This document shows, in pieces, positions 1 to 7,068 of a stretch of 10,081 bases of DNA. The stretch comes from Spartobacteria bacterium UBA6821 (lineage in GTDB: Bacteria; Verrucomicrobiota; Verrucomicrobiia; Chthoniobacterales; UBA6821), in contig DKEN01000077.1 in NCBI GenBank assembly GCA_002452515.1, positions 5,252 to 15,332 of the forward strand, given 5' to 3'. Below the pieces are notes generated by a model, which was not told the origin of the DNA, made no database searches, and saw only the letters and a program-made list of their open reading frames with translations. Each line of letters begins with the position of its first letter. The first letter of the stretch is position 1. The translations under genes and the position numbers were made by a program.

Positions 1-1
1 A

Positions 2-505
2 AGAAAATCCCGCGATAGCACACGCGGTAAAATTGACGGGCGATCCACCGAAATTCAACGCCTCATCGGTCGTTCCCTGCGTGCAGGCATTGACCTGGAA
101 GCTCTGGGTTCGCGAACGCTTTGGGTGGATTGCGATGTACTACAGGCAGATGGAGGAACACGCACGGCGTCCATTACTGGTGCCAGTGTGGCGATTGCGT
201 TAGCCTGCAAGCGCCTGGTGCAGGAGGGAAAACTCGCCAAGAGTCCCGTCTCCCGACAAATCGCCGCAGTCAGTGTCGGGGTGGTCGGGTCGGAGGTCCT
301 TCTGGATCTTGATTATTCTGAAGATAAGGATGCCGAGGTGGATCTGAATCTTGTCATGACCGCAGACCTTGATTTTATCGAGCTTCAGGCCTCGGGTGAG
401 GAGAGTGTTTTTGGTGGGGAGCAGTTGGAAAAAATGATTGAATATGGTCGGCGCGGCATCAAGGAACTCGTGCTGAAGCAGGAGCAACTACTTTCCTTAC
501 ACTGA
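2..505 (+). CDS. rph: Ribonuclease PH, 3' part (5' end outside window)
   Basis: RNase PH is a phosphate-dependent 3'-to-5' exoribonuclease that trims tRNA 3' ends in the cytoplasm as a hexameric ring. The frame is open from base 2 and gives 167 residues, against a usual length of about 240, so roughly the first 70 residues lie outside the window. Visible family hallmarks are the GRSTEIQRLIGRSLRA stretch near the start, whose first Arg matches the phosphate-site region, then DCDVLQADGGTRTASITGA, then the acidic block LDYSEDKDAEVDLN that corresponds to the metal-binding aspartates. The C-terminal region (GEESVFGGEQLEKMIEYGRRGI) also follows the family pattern. Nothing looks broken. About 100 bases separate it from rpmB, with no obvious terminator between them. 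Confidence 0.95.
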   Translation, partial: RKSRDSTRGKIDGRSTEIQRLIGRSLRAGIDLEALGSRTLWVDCDVLQADGGTRTASITGASVAIALACKRLVQEGKLAKSPVSRQIAAVSVGVVGSEVLLDLDYSEDKDAEVDLNLVMTADLDFIELQASGEESVFGGEQLEKMIEYGRRGIKELVLKQEQLLSLH

Positions 506-554
506 CCAACCGGTGGATTTAAAAAAATTTCTCTATTCCAAAAGGTGAAAATTC

Positions 555-584
555 TTGACCATATTGCAGGAAACTGACCATATC
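555..584 (+). promoter_or_regulatory. Possible rpmB promoter with a 9-base direct repeat
   Basis: A TTGACC hexamer (555-560) resembles a sigma-70 -35 box. An 18-base spacer leads to a poor -10 candidate, CATATC (579-584, three of six matches). The nonamer TGACCATAT occurs twice in the same place (556-564 and 575-583) with a 19-base period, so a direct-repeat protein-binding site is an alternative reading. No transcription data support either. Confidence 0.3.
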
Positions 585-608
585 TCCCCCTCATTCGATT
601 TTAAATTT

Positions 609-872
609 ATGTCTAGAAAGTGCTCCATTACCGGTTCCCGCCCTGTTCGCGGTTCCAAAATTCACCGCAGAGGTCTCGCCAAAAAGAAAGGTGGTATCGG
701 TATGCATGTCACTGCTGTGACGCCTCGTTATTTTACCCCCAACCTGAAGACGAAACGAATCTGGGTGCCGGAGTTGAAAAAATTTGTCACCGTCAAGGTG
801 TCGGCCCGAGCGCTGAAAACAATTTCGAAGAACGGAGCTCACGCGACGCTTTCGAAAGCCGGTCTCATCTAA
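609..872 (+). CDS. rpmB: 50S ribosomal protein bL28
   Basis: This is a structural protein of the large ribosomal subunit. The product has 87 residues and begins MSRKCSITGSRPVRG, the classic bL28 start. It continues through RYFTPNLKTKRIWVPE and FVTVKVSARALKTI, both characteristic of the family. Only one Cys (C5) is visible and no CxxC pairs, so it appears to be a zinc-free form. ATG 609 is chosen because homology begins exactly there; the frame extends upstream to a TTG at 555, but those residues do not fit the family. No Shine-Dalgarno sequence precedes the ATG, and the leader is AT-rich. The 67-residue gene follows after 37 bases and is probably co-transcribed, because the first strong terminator lies beyond it. 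Confidence 0.95.
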   Translation: MSRKCSITGSRPVRGSKIHRRGLAKKKGGIGMHVTAVTPRYFTPNLKTKRIWVPELKKFVTVKVSARALKTISKNGAHATLSKAGLI

Positions 873-909
873 ACCTCCCATCCCAACAAACCCCAACAGG
901 ATCAATACT

Positions 910-1113
910 ATGGCATTCAGCGTCGTTAGCAAAAAAAGCGGAAAGACCTATTTCCTTCACCATCGTCTTCAGGAACTTCGTGGTGGTCAGAAAGTGACTC
1001 TCTACTATTTCGGTGGCGAGGCCAAAGAGGGTGCTCTTGATGCACTTCCAGCCGGTTATGAAATCTCCGAGAACGAGAGGACCGGACTTCCTCTTCTGAA
1101 GAAGAAGAAATAA
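910..1113 (+). CDS. Small conserved-looking protein of unknown function, lysine-rich C-terminus
   Basis: The product has 67 residues, starts MAFSVVSKKSGKTYFLHHR and ends TGLPLLKKKK. It has no signal peptide, membrane segment or cysteines. The composition is mixed-charge with basic patches at both ends, compatible with a small cytoplasmic nucleic-acid- or ribosome-associated protein, but that is inference. The SKKSGKTYFLH and LRGG stretches recall small uncharacterised proteins in several bacterial phyla; I could not verify this. AGGA at 898-901, eight bases before the ATG, is one of the few plausible ribosome binding sites in the window. Its place after rpmB is where rpmG (bL33) often sits, but the protein lacks bL33 features. 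It ends 30 bases before the terminator and is probably the last gene of the rpmB transcript. Confidence 0.85.
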   Translation: MAFSVVSKKSGKTYFLHHRLQELRGGQKVTLYYFGGEAKEGALDALPAGYEISENERTGLPLLKKKK

Positions 1114-1143
1114 ATTTAGGTTAAAAATTTCCTCCCCGAGGAT

Positions 1144-1178
1144 ACGGGCGCTGGATTTGTTCCAGCGCCCGTTTTTTT
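1144..1178 (+). terminator. Intrinsic terminator after the rpmB unit
   Basis: A perfect 12-base-pair stem (1144-1155 with 1161-1172), rich in GC, encloses the loop TTTGT and is followed by a T tract (1172-1177). The placement, 30 bases after the stop of the 67-residue gene, fits the end of the rpmB transcript. Confidence 0.92.
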
Positions 1179-1201
1179 GTAGAGATCTCACTCCTCATGG
1201 A

Positions 1202-1231
1202 CACTGATTTCATCAGTGGGTCCCTCAGGGA
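1202..1231. promoter_or_regulatory. Two adjacent inverted repeats in the sulfurtransferase leader
   Basis: CACTGAT (1202-1208) and ATCAGTG (1212-1218) form a perfect 7-base inverted repeat around a 3-base loop. Two bases later TCCCT and AGGGA (1221-1231) form a second one around a single base. They lie in the leader of the sulfurtransferase gene and could be an operator or an RNA fold. No T tract follows, so this is not a terminator. Confidence 0.3.
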
Positions 1232-1269
1232 GTTTGACCGGTGTGGCTGTAGTGTCTAAAACAGACTCA

Positions 1270-2133
1270 ATGAGTATCGATAGCAATTACGCTCACCCTG
1301 AGGTCCTTGTCACCACGGCCTGGGTTTCGGAACATCTCAGGGATGAGGGCGTGAGGATCATCGAGAGCAATGAGGATGTTCTACTCTATGAGACGGGTCA
1401 TCTGCCGGGGGCGGTTCACATCGATTGGCAGCGCGATCTTCAGGACCCCACGATTCGGGACTACATCCAGCCGGAGGCCTTTGCGGAACTTTGTTCCAGA
1501 AAAGGGATCACGCCGGATACCACCTGTGTTTTTTACGGGGATAAGTCAAACTGGTGGTCCTGCTATGCGCTTTGGGTTTTTCGACTCTTTGGGCATGAGA
1601 AGGTTAAAATCATGAATGGTGGACGTGCCAAGTGGATTGCCGAGGGGCGCCCCCTGACCCGTGAAGTGCCCCAGTTAGCGCCGGTTTCCTATTCCGTCCC
1701 TTCGGTGCGCCGTGATCTTGAAATTCGGGCGTTTTATGCTGATGCCCTTGAGCAGAGCCGAGCCAAGCGTCCCTTGATTGATGTACGTTCTCTCGGAGAG
1801 TTCAAGGGGCTTGTCACGCACATGCCGGAGTATCCCCAGGAGGGGGTGTTGAGAGGGGGGCACATACCCGGAGCACATAGTGTTCCCTGGATGCTGGCGG
1901 TGAAGACGGACGGCACCTTCAAGAGCGCGGCAGAGTTGCGCAAGATTTATCAGGATGATCTGGGTTTGCACCCGGACGATGACATCATTGTTTATTGCCG
2001 CATTGGAGAACGTTCGAGCCATACATGGTTTGTCATGACCTATCTGCTCGGCTTTAAAAAAGTGCGCAACTATGACGGTTCCTGGACCGAATGGGGAAAT
2101 CGCATTGCCGCGCCAATTGAAAAATCGCTCTAA
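1270..2133 (+). CDS. Two-domain thiosulfate sulfurtransferase (rhodanese family)
   Basis: The enzyme moves sulfane sulfur from thiosulfate to cyanide or another thiophilic acceptor through a cysteine persulfide. It has tandem rhodanese domains. The N-terminal domain (about residues 10-130) has Asp91 in YGDKSNWW where a catalytic Cys would sit, so it is the usual inactive copy. The C-terminal domain has the active loop [12 protein letters not shown], with Cys243. That loop matches the thiosulfate type seen in actinobacterial CysA rather than the CGSGVTA of mercaptopyruvate sulfurtransferases. A terminal [10 protein letters not shown] block also fits. No signal peptide is visible, so it should be cytoplasmic. 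The start is uncertain: the frame is open to GTG 1216, but homology begins about eight residues after ATG 1270, giving 287 residues. GTG 1243, ten bases after GGGAG, is an alternative. The glycosyltransferase follows 18 bases after the stop. Confidence 0.92.
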   Translation: MSIDSNYAHPEVLVTTAWVSEHLRDEGVRIIESNEDVLLYETGHLPGAVHIDWQRDLQDPTIRDYIQPEAFAELCSRKGITPDTTCVFYGDKSNWWSCYALWVFRLFGHEKVKIMNGGRAKWIAEGRPLTREVPQLAPVSYSVPSVRRDLEIRAFYADALEQSRAKRPLIDVRSLGEFKGLVTHMPEYPQEGVLRGGHIPGAHSVPWMLAVKTDGTFKSAAELRKIYQDDLGLHPDDDIIVYCRIGERSSHTWFVMTYLLGFKKVRNYDGSWTEWGNRIAAPIEKSL

Positions 2134-2151
2134 GCAGCATCAGTCCGACTT

Positions 2152-3219
2152 GTGAAGCCGCGCACCTGCTTTCTCTTCAAACCGGATGGCATCGGGGATT
2201 TTTTTCTGGCATCGGGGGTGGTGCGACTTTTGGGGGAGGAACTTGGAGAAGAAAATCTGAGTATTGCCATCCTTCCGATCATGGAGCCTGTGGTGAGGGG
2301 ACAGTTTCCCAAGGCAACTGTGATTTGTCTGCCACTGAGGACCCGCCGGGTCATCCTCAATAAATTCGTGGCAAACTGCCTGAGAAGCTTCTTTCCGTGG
2401 CTTACTCTTTTGCGGATGAAGGTGGATCTCTCCATTTCGCTACGAAACATGAGGGACTACTTGCAGACCGTCCTCTTTTTTAGTGTCCGTACACGGAGGC
2501 GCATCCTCTGCAACAATCCTCTTCTGGAAAGCAACAGACCTGTTCGCCGTTGGACGGAAGAGGGGTTCAACAGACTTTTCCGTCCCTGCTTCATCGACTA
2601 TCCCATGGCCGTCGAGGGAGTGCCAAACGAACTGGAAGCCCACCGTAAGCTTCTCAGTGAAGCACTCGGAAGAAATGTTGCCGTCAGGGAGATCTGGCCC
2701 CGATTGAAGGCCGTTGAGCCCCCTCCCATCGCTGCCACTTATTGGGTCTGTGCACCGTTCTCCAGCGGTCTTGAGAAGGATTTTCCAAGGGAGCGATGGG
2801 CGGAATTGTTTCTAGCCGTGCAGGAGAAAGCCCTGCTTCCACTGCTTGTGCTGACAGGGTCTTTGGATCAGAAAGACCGCCTGATGGAATTTCAGTCGAT
2901 GCTCGCCTCGGCCTCTCCGGCAATCGCTAAAAAAACCACCGTCATCATTCCAAGTAATCTGCAAAAATTCATCGATCTTCTTGCCGGTGCCACTTGTGTG
3001 ACAACCGTAGATACCGCTGCCGCCCATGCCGCCACCGCCTTGGATTGCAGGACGCTTGTGCTTTTCTCGGGCAAGCATCAGGGGATGTTTGCACCGTGGG
3101 TCACGAGTTCCAGACAGCAGTGGCTGCTTCCGCCAGAGTCTTTGGGAGATAGACCCTGGCATGAGGCTCATCAAACGGCTGACATTCTTCAACATCTGAC
3201 GGTTCTGTTGAAGTCCTGA
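2152..3219 (+). CDS. GT9-family glycosyltransferase (ADP-heptose:LPS heptosyltransferase-like)
   Basis: Members transfer heptose or related sugars from nucleotide donors to lipopolysaccharide core or other surface glycans at the cytoplasmic face of the inner membrane. The 355-residue product has the GT-B layout. Its N-terminal FKPDGIGDFFLASGVVRLL block has Asp16 in the position of the proposed catalytic base of WaaC-type enzymes. The C-terminal nucleotide-sugar region has TTVDTAAAHAATAL (Asp287, His292), the typical DTxxxH element, followed by LVLFSGKHQG. No membrane segment is evident. The start is GTG 2152 without a Shine-Dalgarno sequence. The 18-base gap from the sulfurtransferase suggests co-transcription, although no functional link between the two is known to me. 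The acceptor sugar cannot be deduced. The middle of the protein is divergent, so it may act on a glycan other than classical LPS core. Confidence 0.85.
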   Translation: MKPRTCFLFKPDGIGDFFLASGVVRLLGEELGEENLSIAILPIMEPVVRGQFPKATVICLPLRTRRVILNKFVANCLRSFFPWLTLLRMKVDLSISLRNMRDYLQTVLFFSVRTRRRILCNNPLLESNRPVRRWTEEGFNRLFRPCFIDYPMAVEGVPNELEAHRKLLSEALGRNVAVREIWPRLKAVEPPPIAATYWVCAPFSSGLEKDFPRERWAELFLAVQEKALLPLLVLTGSLDQKDRLMEFQSMLASASPAIAKKTTVIIPSNLQKFIDLLAGATCVTTVDTAAAHAATALDCRTLVLFSGKHQGMFAPWVTSSRQQWLLPPESLGDRPWHEAHQTADILQHLTVLLKS

Positions 3220-3298
3220 AGATTTCGGTGCTTATCATTTTGGAGGCTTTTTTATTGCCTAGGAAATCATCCTGGTGTTTCCTCTTCATCTCCATTAT

Positions 3299-3373
3299 TC
3301 CAGCGTAGCTCAGTGGTAGAGCGGTCGGCTGTTAACCGATTGGTCGTAGGTTCGAATCCTACCGCTGGAGCCA
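3299..3373 (+). tRNA. trnN: tRNA-Asn (anticodon GTT)
   Basis: A full cloverleaf can be folded by eye. The 7-base-pair acceptor stem TCCAGCG/CGCTGGA is perfect, and the D stem is GCTC/GAGC. The anticodon stem GTCGG/CCGAT has one G-T pair, and its loop CTGTTAA puts GTT at 3331-3333. The T arm is GTAGG-TTCGAAT-CCTAC. The discriminator is G3370 and CCA is encoded at 3371-3373. Confidence 0.97.
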
Positions 3374-3407
3374 TTCTTTAAGTCATTCAAAGTGAAGGAC
3401 TTACTCC

Positions 3408-3426
3408 AACCGGAAGGCCGGTTTTT
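3408..3426 (+). terminator. Short intrinsic terminator after tRNA-Asn
   Basis: A 6-base-pair stem AACCGG/CCGGTT (3408-3413 with 3418-3423) has a 4-base loop AAGG and runs into five Ts (3422-3426). It lies 35 bases beyond the tRNA. It is small but well formed. Confidence 0.6.
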
Positions 3427-3691
3427 AGGCAACTGTCAGCAAAACTGTCAGCATATTTACAGAGAGGGCACAATATCTTCAGGCCGCACAGCAGGCTTGG
3501 CTACTAGAGCCCTGCCATCTTCACAGCAAAGGAAGCGCACCATCTCCGTCTCCATCCGGCCTATGGCCTCCCTACATCGGCGTTGGACAACACAACAACC
3601 ACCAACTAGAACATAAATCAACCCCCCAAAGACTAACGCTCATGTGGTCCGACCACGCGAGCCCCGTTACACCAAAAACCAAATAAAACCG
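3427..3691. other. Intergenic stretch without a convincing gene
   Basis: No reading frame here looks like a real protein on either strand. The stretch contains an 11-base tandem repeat (3431-3453). A weak promoter-like pair, TTGGAC (3583-3588) and TAGAAC (3607-3612), has an 18-base spacer and could serve the repeat-protein gene. A short in-frame run at 3563 reads MASLHRRW and then loses sense; it faintly resembles the first residues of some tyrosine integrases. Being next to a tRNA gene, the stretch could be an old integration scar, but no copy of the tRNA 3' end is seen downstream. Confidence 0.5.
3431..3453 (+). repeat. Tandem direct repeat AACTGTCAGCA x2
   Basis: Two identical 11-mers (3431-3441 and 3443-3453) are separated by one A, giving a 12-base period just past the tRNA terminator. 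The layout resembles arm-type integrase or other protein-binding sites, but function is unproven. Confidence 0.75.
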
Positions 3692-6600
3692 ATGCAAGGG
3701 TCAATTTTCATTGGCACAAATGGTGTGACCTTGACAACTGCGAGTATCGGTTATCTCCAGGGGCGCCTTGGGGGTTCGCTTTCCCTGATCATGATGATCG
3801 GCTTCGCATTCGCCCCTTCACCAGCACGTGCGCAGTCGAGCCTCTGGGCCACCAATGCGGCTTCCGGCAGCTGGACCAATGGAGCCAACTGGGGCGGTTC
3901 CGCGCCGGTGGCTGGGAATCTCCTCCAGTTCAGCAATAGCATCACGACCACGCTGACCAATGACTTCACCTCGGGTACCTCCTTCCAAGGTCTCTATTTC
4001 ACTCCTGAGGCGAGTGCCTACACCATTGGAGGGAATACACTCACCCTGACCGCAGGTATCACCAATAACAGCGTACTCACGCAGACCATCAATCTGGGTA
4101 TCACTCTTTCTGGCACCGACACAGTCTCAAATTCTTCGAGTGCCACAACGATCTTCAATGGAGCAATCAGCGGCCTTGGCACAGTCAATCAAGCAGGCAC
4201 CGGCACGACCATCCTGACCGCCAGCAACAGCTACTCAGGCGGTACACTTCTCGATGGGGGAAACTTGTCGATCAACAACAATGCCGCTCTGGGTACCGGC
4301 ACGGTGACCTTCGCCTCCAACAGTACGCTTCAGTCCCTCACCAATCTCCTTGTCACCAATAACGAAGTAATCAGTAATGGCATCTATGGCATCCTGAATA
4401 ATGGCGGCTACAATCTGACCAATAGCGGAGTCATCAGCGGAGCAGGTTCCCTGAGCGTTGCAGGTGCCGGTACCGTCGTCCTGACCGCCAGCAATAGCTA
4501 CTCAGGTACTACCGTCGTGGATGGTGGAGGAAGCACCCTGATGGTCAATGTCGGCTCGATTAGTAACACCTCCTCGCTCAGCGTGGGAAGCAACACCAGT
4601 GGGAACACCCTCATTCTCACCAACGGAGGGGTGGCAGATGCCTCGACAACCTACGCGGGTAATAACGGCTCCTCCTCGAACAATTCTATACTGGTGACCG
4701 GTGCTGGTTCGCTCCTGAGCAATAGCAGCTATCTCTTTGTTGGCCGCACTGGTTCCAGTAACAGCCTTGTCATTTCCAACGGAGGGGTGGTTGAGGCCAC
4801 TGAAACCTACGTAGGGACTCTAAACTCCTCCTCGAACAATTCGGTTCTTGTGACCGGTACCAATTCGCTCCTGAGCGATATCAGCTTTCTCTATATCGGC
4901 AACATTGGTTCCAGTAACAGCCTTGTCATTTCCAACGGAGGGGTGGTTGAGGCTCCGATAACCTATTTAGGGAATCAAAGTGCCTCCTCAAACAATTCTA
5001 TTCTTGTGACCGGTTCTGGTTCGCTTCTGAGCAACAACAGCTCTCTCTATGTTGGCCATGGAGGCAATGGCACCCTGACGATCGCCTCTGGAGGCAAGGT
5101 GATTTCCCCGCTGACCTTCGTGACAAATGGTAATGGCCTGGCCTCCACACTCAATCTCGGCGCCCCTGGAGGTAGTGACACCAATGTGAGCCTTGTTACT
5201 CCAAGCATAGCTTTGGGCACGACCAACTCTTCCCTGAACTTCAATCAGGCTGACACCATGAGCATCACCGGTACCATCGGCGGGCTTGGCAGTGTCAATC
5301 AAGCAGGCACCGGTACGACCATACTGACAGCGAGCAATACCTACACCGGTGGGACCACGATCAGTGGGACCTCGATCACCGAAAGTACGCTCGCCATCAG
5401 CAACAGTGCCGCTTTGGGTGCCGGCACGGTGACCTTCGCCTCCAACAGCACGCTTCTCTCCCTCGCCAATCTCCTTGTCACCAATAACGAAGTAATCACT
5501 AACGGCGTCGGTAATGGCGTCGTCGGCACCCTGAATGCTGGCACTTCCCTCTTCACCAATAGAGGGGTCATCAGCGGATCTGGTTCCCTGGGCGTTGCAG
5601 GTACCGGTACCGTCGTCCTGACCGCCCGCAACACCTACTCAGGAGGTACCGTCGTGGATGGTGGAGGAAGCACCCTGATGGTCAATGCCGGCTCGATTAG
5701 CAACAACACCTTATTCACCTTGGGATACTCCACCAGCGGGAACACTCTCATTCTCACCAACGGAGGTGTCGTTGATGCCGGTGACACCTTCACAGGTGAT
5801 TACTTCACCTCCTCAAACAATTCTATACTTGTGACCGGTGCTGGTTCGCTTCTGAACAATAGTATCGAGCTCGATGTTGGCGCGGCAAGTTCCAGTAGCA
5901 GCCTCGTCATTTCCAACGGAGGTGTCGTTGATGCCCAGGATACCTACGTGGGTAATAGCTCCTCGAACAATTCTATACTTGTGACCGGCGCTGGTTCGCT
6001 TCTGAGCAATAGCATCGCTCTCTATGTTGGCTACTATGGCAATGGCACCCTGACGATCGCCTCCGGAGGCAAGGTGATTTCCCCGCTGACCGTCGTGACG
6101 AATGGTAATGGCCTGGCCTCCACACTCAATCTCGGCACTCCAGGAGGGAGTGACACCAATGTGAGCCTTATTACTCCAAGTATCCAGTTGGGCACGACCA
6201 ACTCTTACCTGAACTTCAATCAGGCTGACACCATGAGTATCACCAGTGCCATCAGCGGCCTTGGCACTGTCAATCAAGTAGGCAGCGGCACGACCATTCT
6301 GACAGGAAGCAATAGCTACACCGGCACCACGACGGTGAATGCCGGTGTGCTGATCGTGAATAATACCTCGGGGTGGGGAGTGGGATCTGGACTCCTGACG
6401 GTGAATTCCAACGGGGTTGTTGGGGGCAACGGATCCATTGCTGCCTCGGCTTTAATTAACGGTATGCTTGATCCTTCGCGTGGAAGTACCAACACAATGA
6501 CGCTCACCCTCAACACTAATGTGACTCTCGGTGCCTCGGCCATGACGATGCTTGATCTCCTGAGCGCGGGCAGTTACGACAAGATCAAGGTGGGTGGCAC

Positions 6601-7048
6601 GCTGAACTATGGTGGTATCTTCGACATTGCTCTCGGCAACACTAATGCCCCCGGCACCTACCAGTTTTTCTCCACCCTCACTGGTGGAACAAATATCACT
6701 TCTATGGGCTCCTTCAGCACCGTCGAGCTGACCGGCCTCTTCGGTACATGGTCCCTCACCAATAGCAATGGCACTTGGAATTATGCCAATGCCTCCGATT
6801 CCTATAAGTTCACTCAAACATCAGGTCAGTTTATCGTCACTGCCGTACCCGAACCTTCCTCTTATGCTCTATTCGGACTCGGTGTGTTGGCTCTGATGGT
6901 TGCAGTTAGGAGAAAAGGAGCTGTTCTACCCCCGGAATACATCACAGATCCCAACCTTCAGGCGCTTCAGGACAGTCTCAAGCCTGCCGTAGGAGCCAAC
7001 TTGACGAGTAAACAAGGGGCGACGCTGATCCAGATTTTTCAAAAATAG
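3692..7048 (+). CDS. Secreted autotransporter-type beta-strand repeat protein with PEP-CTERM signal
   Basis: This is a predicted exported surface or matrix protein of 1118 residues, probably a long beta-helix. Residues 1-47 form an extended signal peptide with a hydrophobic core (SLIMMIGFAF) and a cleavage-like ARA before QSS. Five GTGTTILTASNSYSGGT-type motifs, typical of autotransporter-associated (PATR) repeats, start near residues 169, 258, 539, 637 and 864. Between them lie arrays of about 52-residue repeats with SSNNSILVTGAGSLLS and LVISNGGVV cores, like the T5SS/PEP-CTERM-associated repeats. The body is rich in Ser, Thr, Asn and Gly and I see no Cys. Near the end, VPEPSSYALF (from 1052), a hydrophobic helix and RRK (1073-1075) form a PEP-CTERM signal for an exosortase, which is not encoded in this window. 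Oddly, 43 more residues follow. There is no outer-membrane barrel domain, so it is not a classical autotransporter. ATG 3692 is preferred over GTG 3644 because it sits nearer the signal peptide; neither has a Shine-Dalgarno sequence. Confidence 0.9.
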   Translation: MQGSIFIGTNGVTLTTASIGYLQGRLGGSLSLIMMIGFAFAPSPARAQSSLWATNAASGSWTNGANWGGSAPVAGNLLQFSNSITTTLTNDFTSGTSFQGLYFTPEASAYTIGGNTLTLTAGITNNSVLTQTINLGITLSGTDTVSNSSSATTIFNGAISGLGTVNQAGTGTTILTASNSYSGGTLLDGGNLSINNNAALGTGTVTFASNSTLQSLTNLLVTNNEVISNGIYGILNNGGYNLTNSGVISGAGSLSVAGAGTVVLTASNSYSGTTVVDGGGSTLMVNVGSISNTSSLSVGSNTSGNTLILTNGGVADASTTYAGNNGSSSNNSILVTGAGSLLSNSSYLFVGRTGSSNSLVISNGGVVEATETYVGTLNSSSNNSVLVTGTNSLLSDISFLYIGNIGSSNSLVISNGGVVEAPITYLGNQSASSNNSILVTGSGSLLSNNSSLYVGHGGNGTLTIASGGKVISPLTFVTNGNGLASTLNLGAPGGSDTNVSLVTPSIALGTTNSSLNFNQADTMSITGTIGGLGSVNQAGTGTTILTASNTYTGGTTISGTSITESTLAISNSAALGAGTVTFASNSTLLSLANLLVTNNEVITNGVGNGVVGTLNAGTSLFTNRGVISGSGSLGVAGTGTVVLTARNTYSGGTVVDGGGSTLMVNAGSISNNTLFTLGYSTSGNTLILTNGGVVDAGDTFTGDYFTSSNNSILVTGAGSLLNNSIELDVGAASSSSSLVISNGGVVDAQDTYVGNSSSNNSILVTGAGSLLSNSIALYVGYYGNGTLTIASGGKVISPLTVVTNGNGLASTLNLGTPGGSDTNVSLITPSIQLGTTNSYLNFNQADTMSITSAISGLGTVNQVGSGTTILTGSNSYTGTTTVNAGVLIVNNTSGWGVGSGLLTVNSNGVVGGNGSIAASALINGMLDPSRGSTNTMTLTLNTNVTLGASAMTMLDLLSAGSYDKIKVGGTLNYGGIFDIALGNTNAPGTYQFFSTLTGGTNITSMGSFSTVELTGLFGTWSLTNSNGTWNYANASDSYKFTQTSGQFIVTAVPEPSSYALFGLGVLALMVAVRRKGAVLPPEYITDPNLQALQDSLKPAVGANLTSKQGATLIQIFQK
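4577..5044 (+). repeat. Three 156-base sub-repeats of unit 1
   Basis: Copies at 4577-4732, 4733-4888 and 4889-5044 each encode 52 residues. Each begins with an L-x-(V/I)-G step and carries LxISNGGV- or LxLTNGGV-type and NNSxLVTG cores. A divergent fourth copy starts at 5045. Confidence 0.88.
5714..6019 (+). repeat. Two sub-repeats of unit 2
   Basis: Copies at 5714-5869 (52 residues) and 5870-6019 (50 residues) are the counterparts of the unit 1 array. A divergent final copy starts at 6020, equivalent to 5045 in unit 1. Confidence 0.87.
6845..6916 (+). other. PEP-CTERM sorting signal (coding)
   Basis: This encodes residues 1052-1075 of the repeat protein: VPEP, then a hydrophobic stretch (LFGLGVLALMVAV), then RRK. 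That three-part form is recognised by exosortases, which process such proteins at the inner membrane. In the family it normally ends the protein; here the frame continues for 43 codons. Confidence 0.88.
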
Positions 7049-7068
7049 TGGATTTGTTCATTGAAATT

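Larger units (their letters stand above)
4169..6253 (+). repeat. Large tandem duplication inside the repeat-protein gene
   Basis: Unit 1 (4169-5278, 1110 bases) and unit 2 (5279-6253, 975 bases) have the same domain order, and a third, truncated unit begins at 6254. The unit ends are nearly identical in DNA: the stretch from 5063 to about 5270 matches 6038 to about 6245 with only scattered differences, at an offset of exactly 975 bases. Unit 1 is longer mainly because it has one more of the roughly 156-base sub-repeats. All differences keep the reading frame. Confidence 0.88.

Noticed and set aside
1216..1269. GTG 1216 as start of the sulfurtransferase
   Set aside because: The added 18 residues do not fit the family, the GTG lies within an inverted repeat, and there is no binding site before it. 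ATG 1270 is closer to the homology boundary, though GTG 1243 remains possible.
2812..3195. 127-codon minus-strand frame opposite the glycosyltransferase
   Set aside because: It is antisense to a protein with clear GT9 motifs and shows no family features of its own.
4577..6019. Regular repeats as a CRISPR array
   Set aside because: The repeats are 150-156 bases long, contiguous, in frame and coding, with no unique spacers.
5813..6277. 154-codon open frame on the minus strand inside the repeat protein, with a similar one at 4988-5302
   Set aside because: They mirror each other because they are antisense to the duplicated units. They have no start signals and no recognisable family, and the plus-strand repeats and domains are convincing.
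3692..7048. Calling the large repeat protein a type V autotransporter
   Set aside because: There is no C-terminal outer-membrane barrel domain; the end carries a PEP-CTERM signal. Only the passenger-type repeats are shared.
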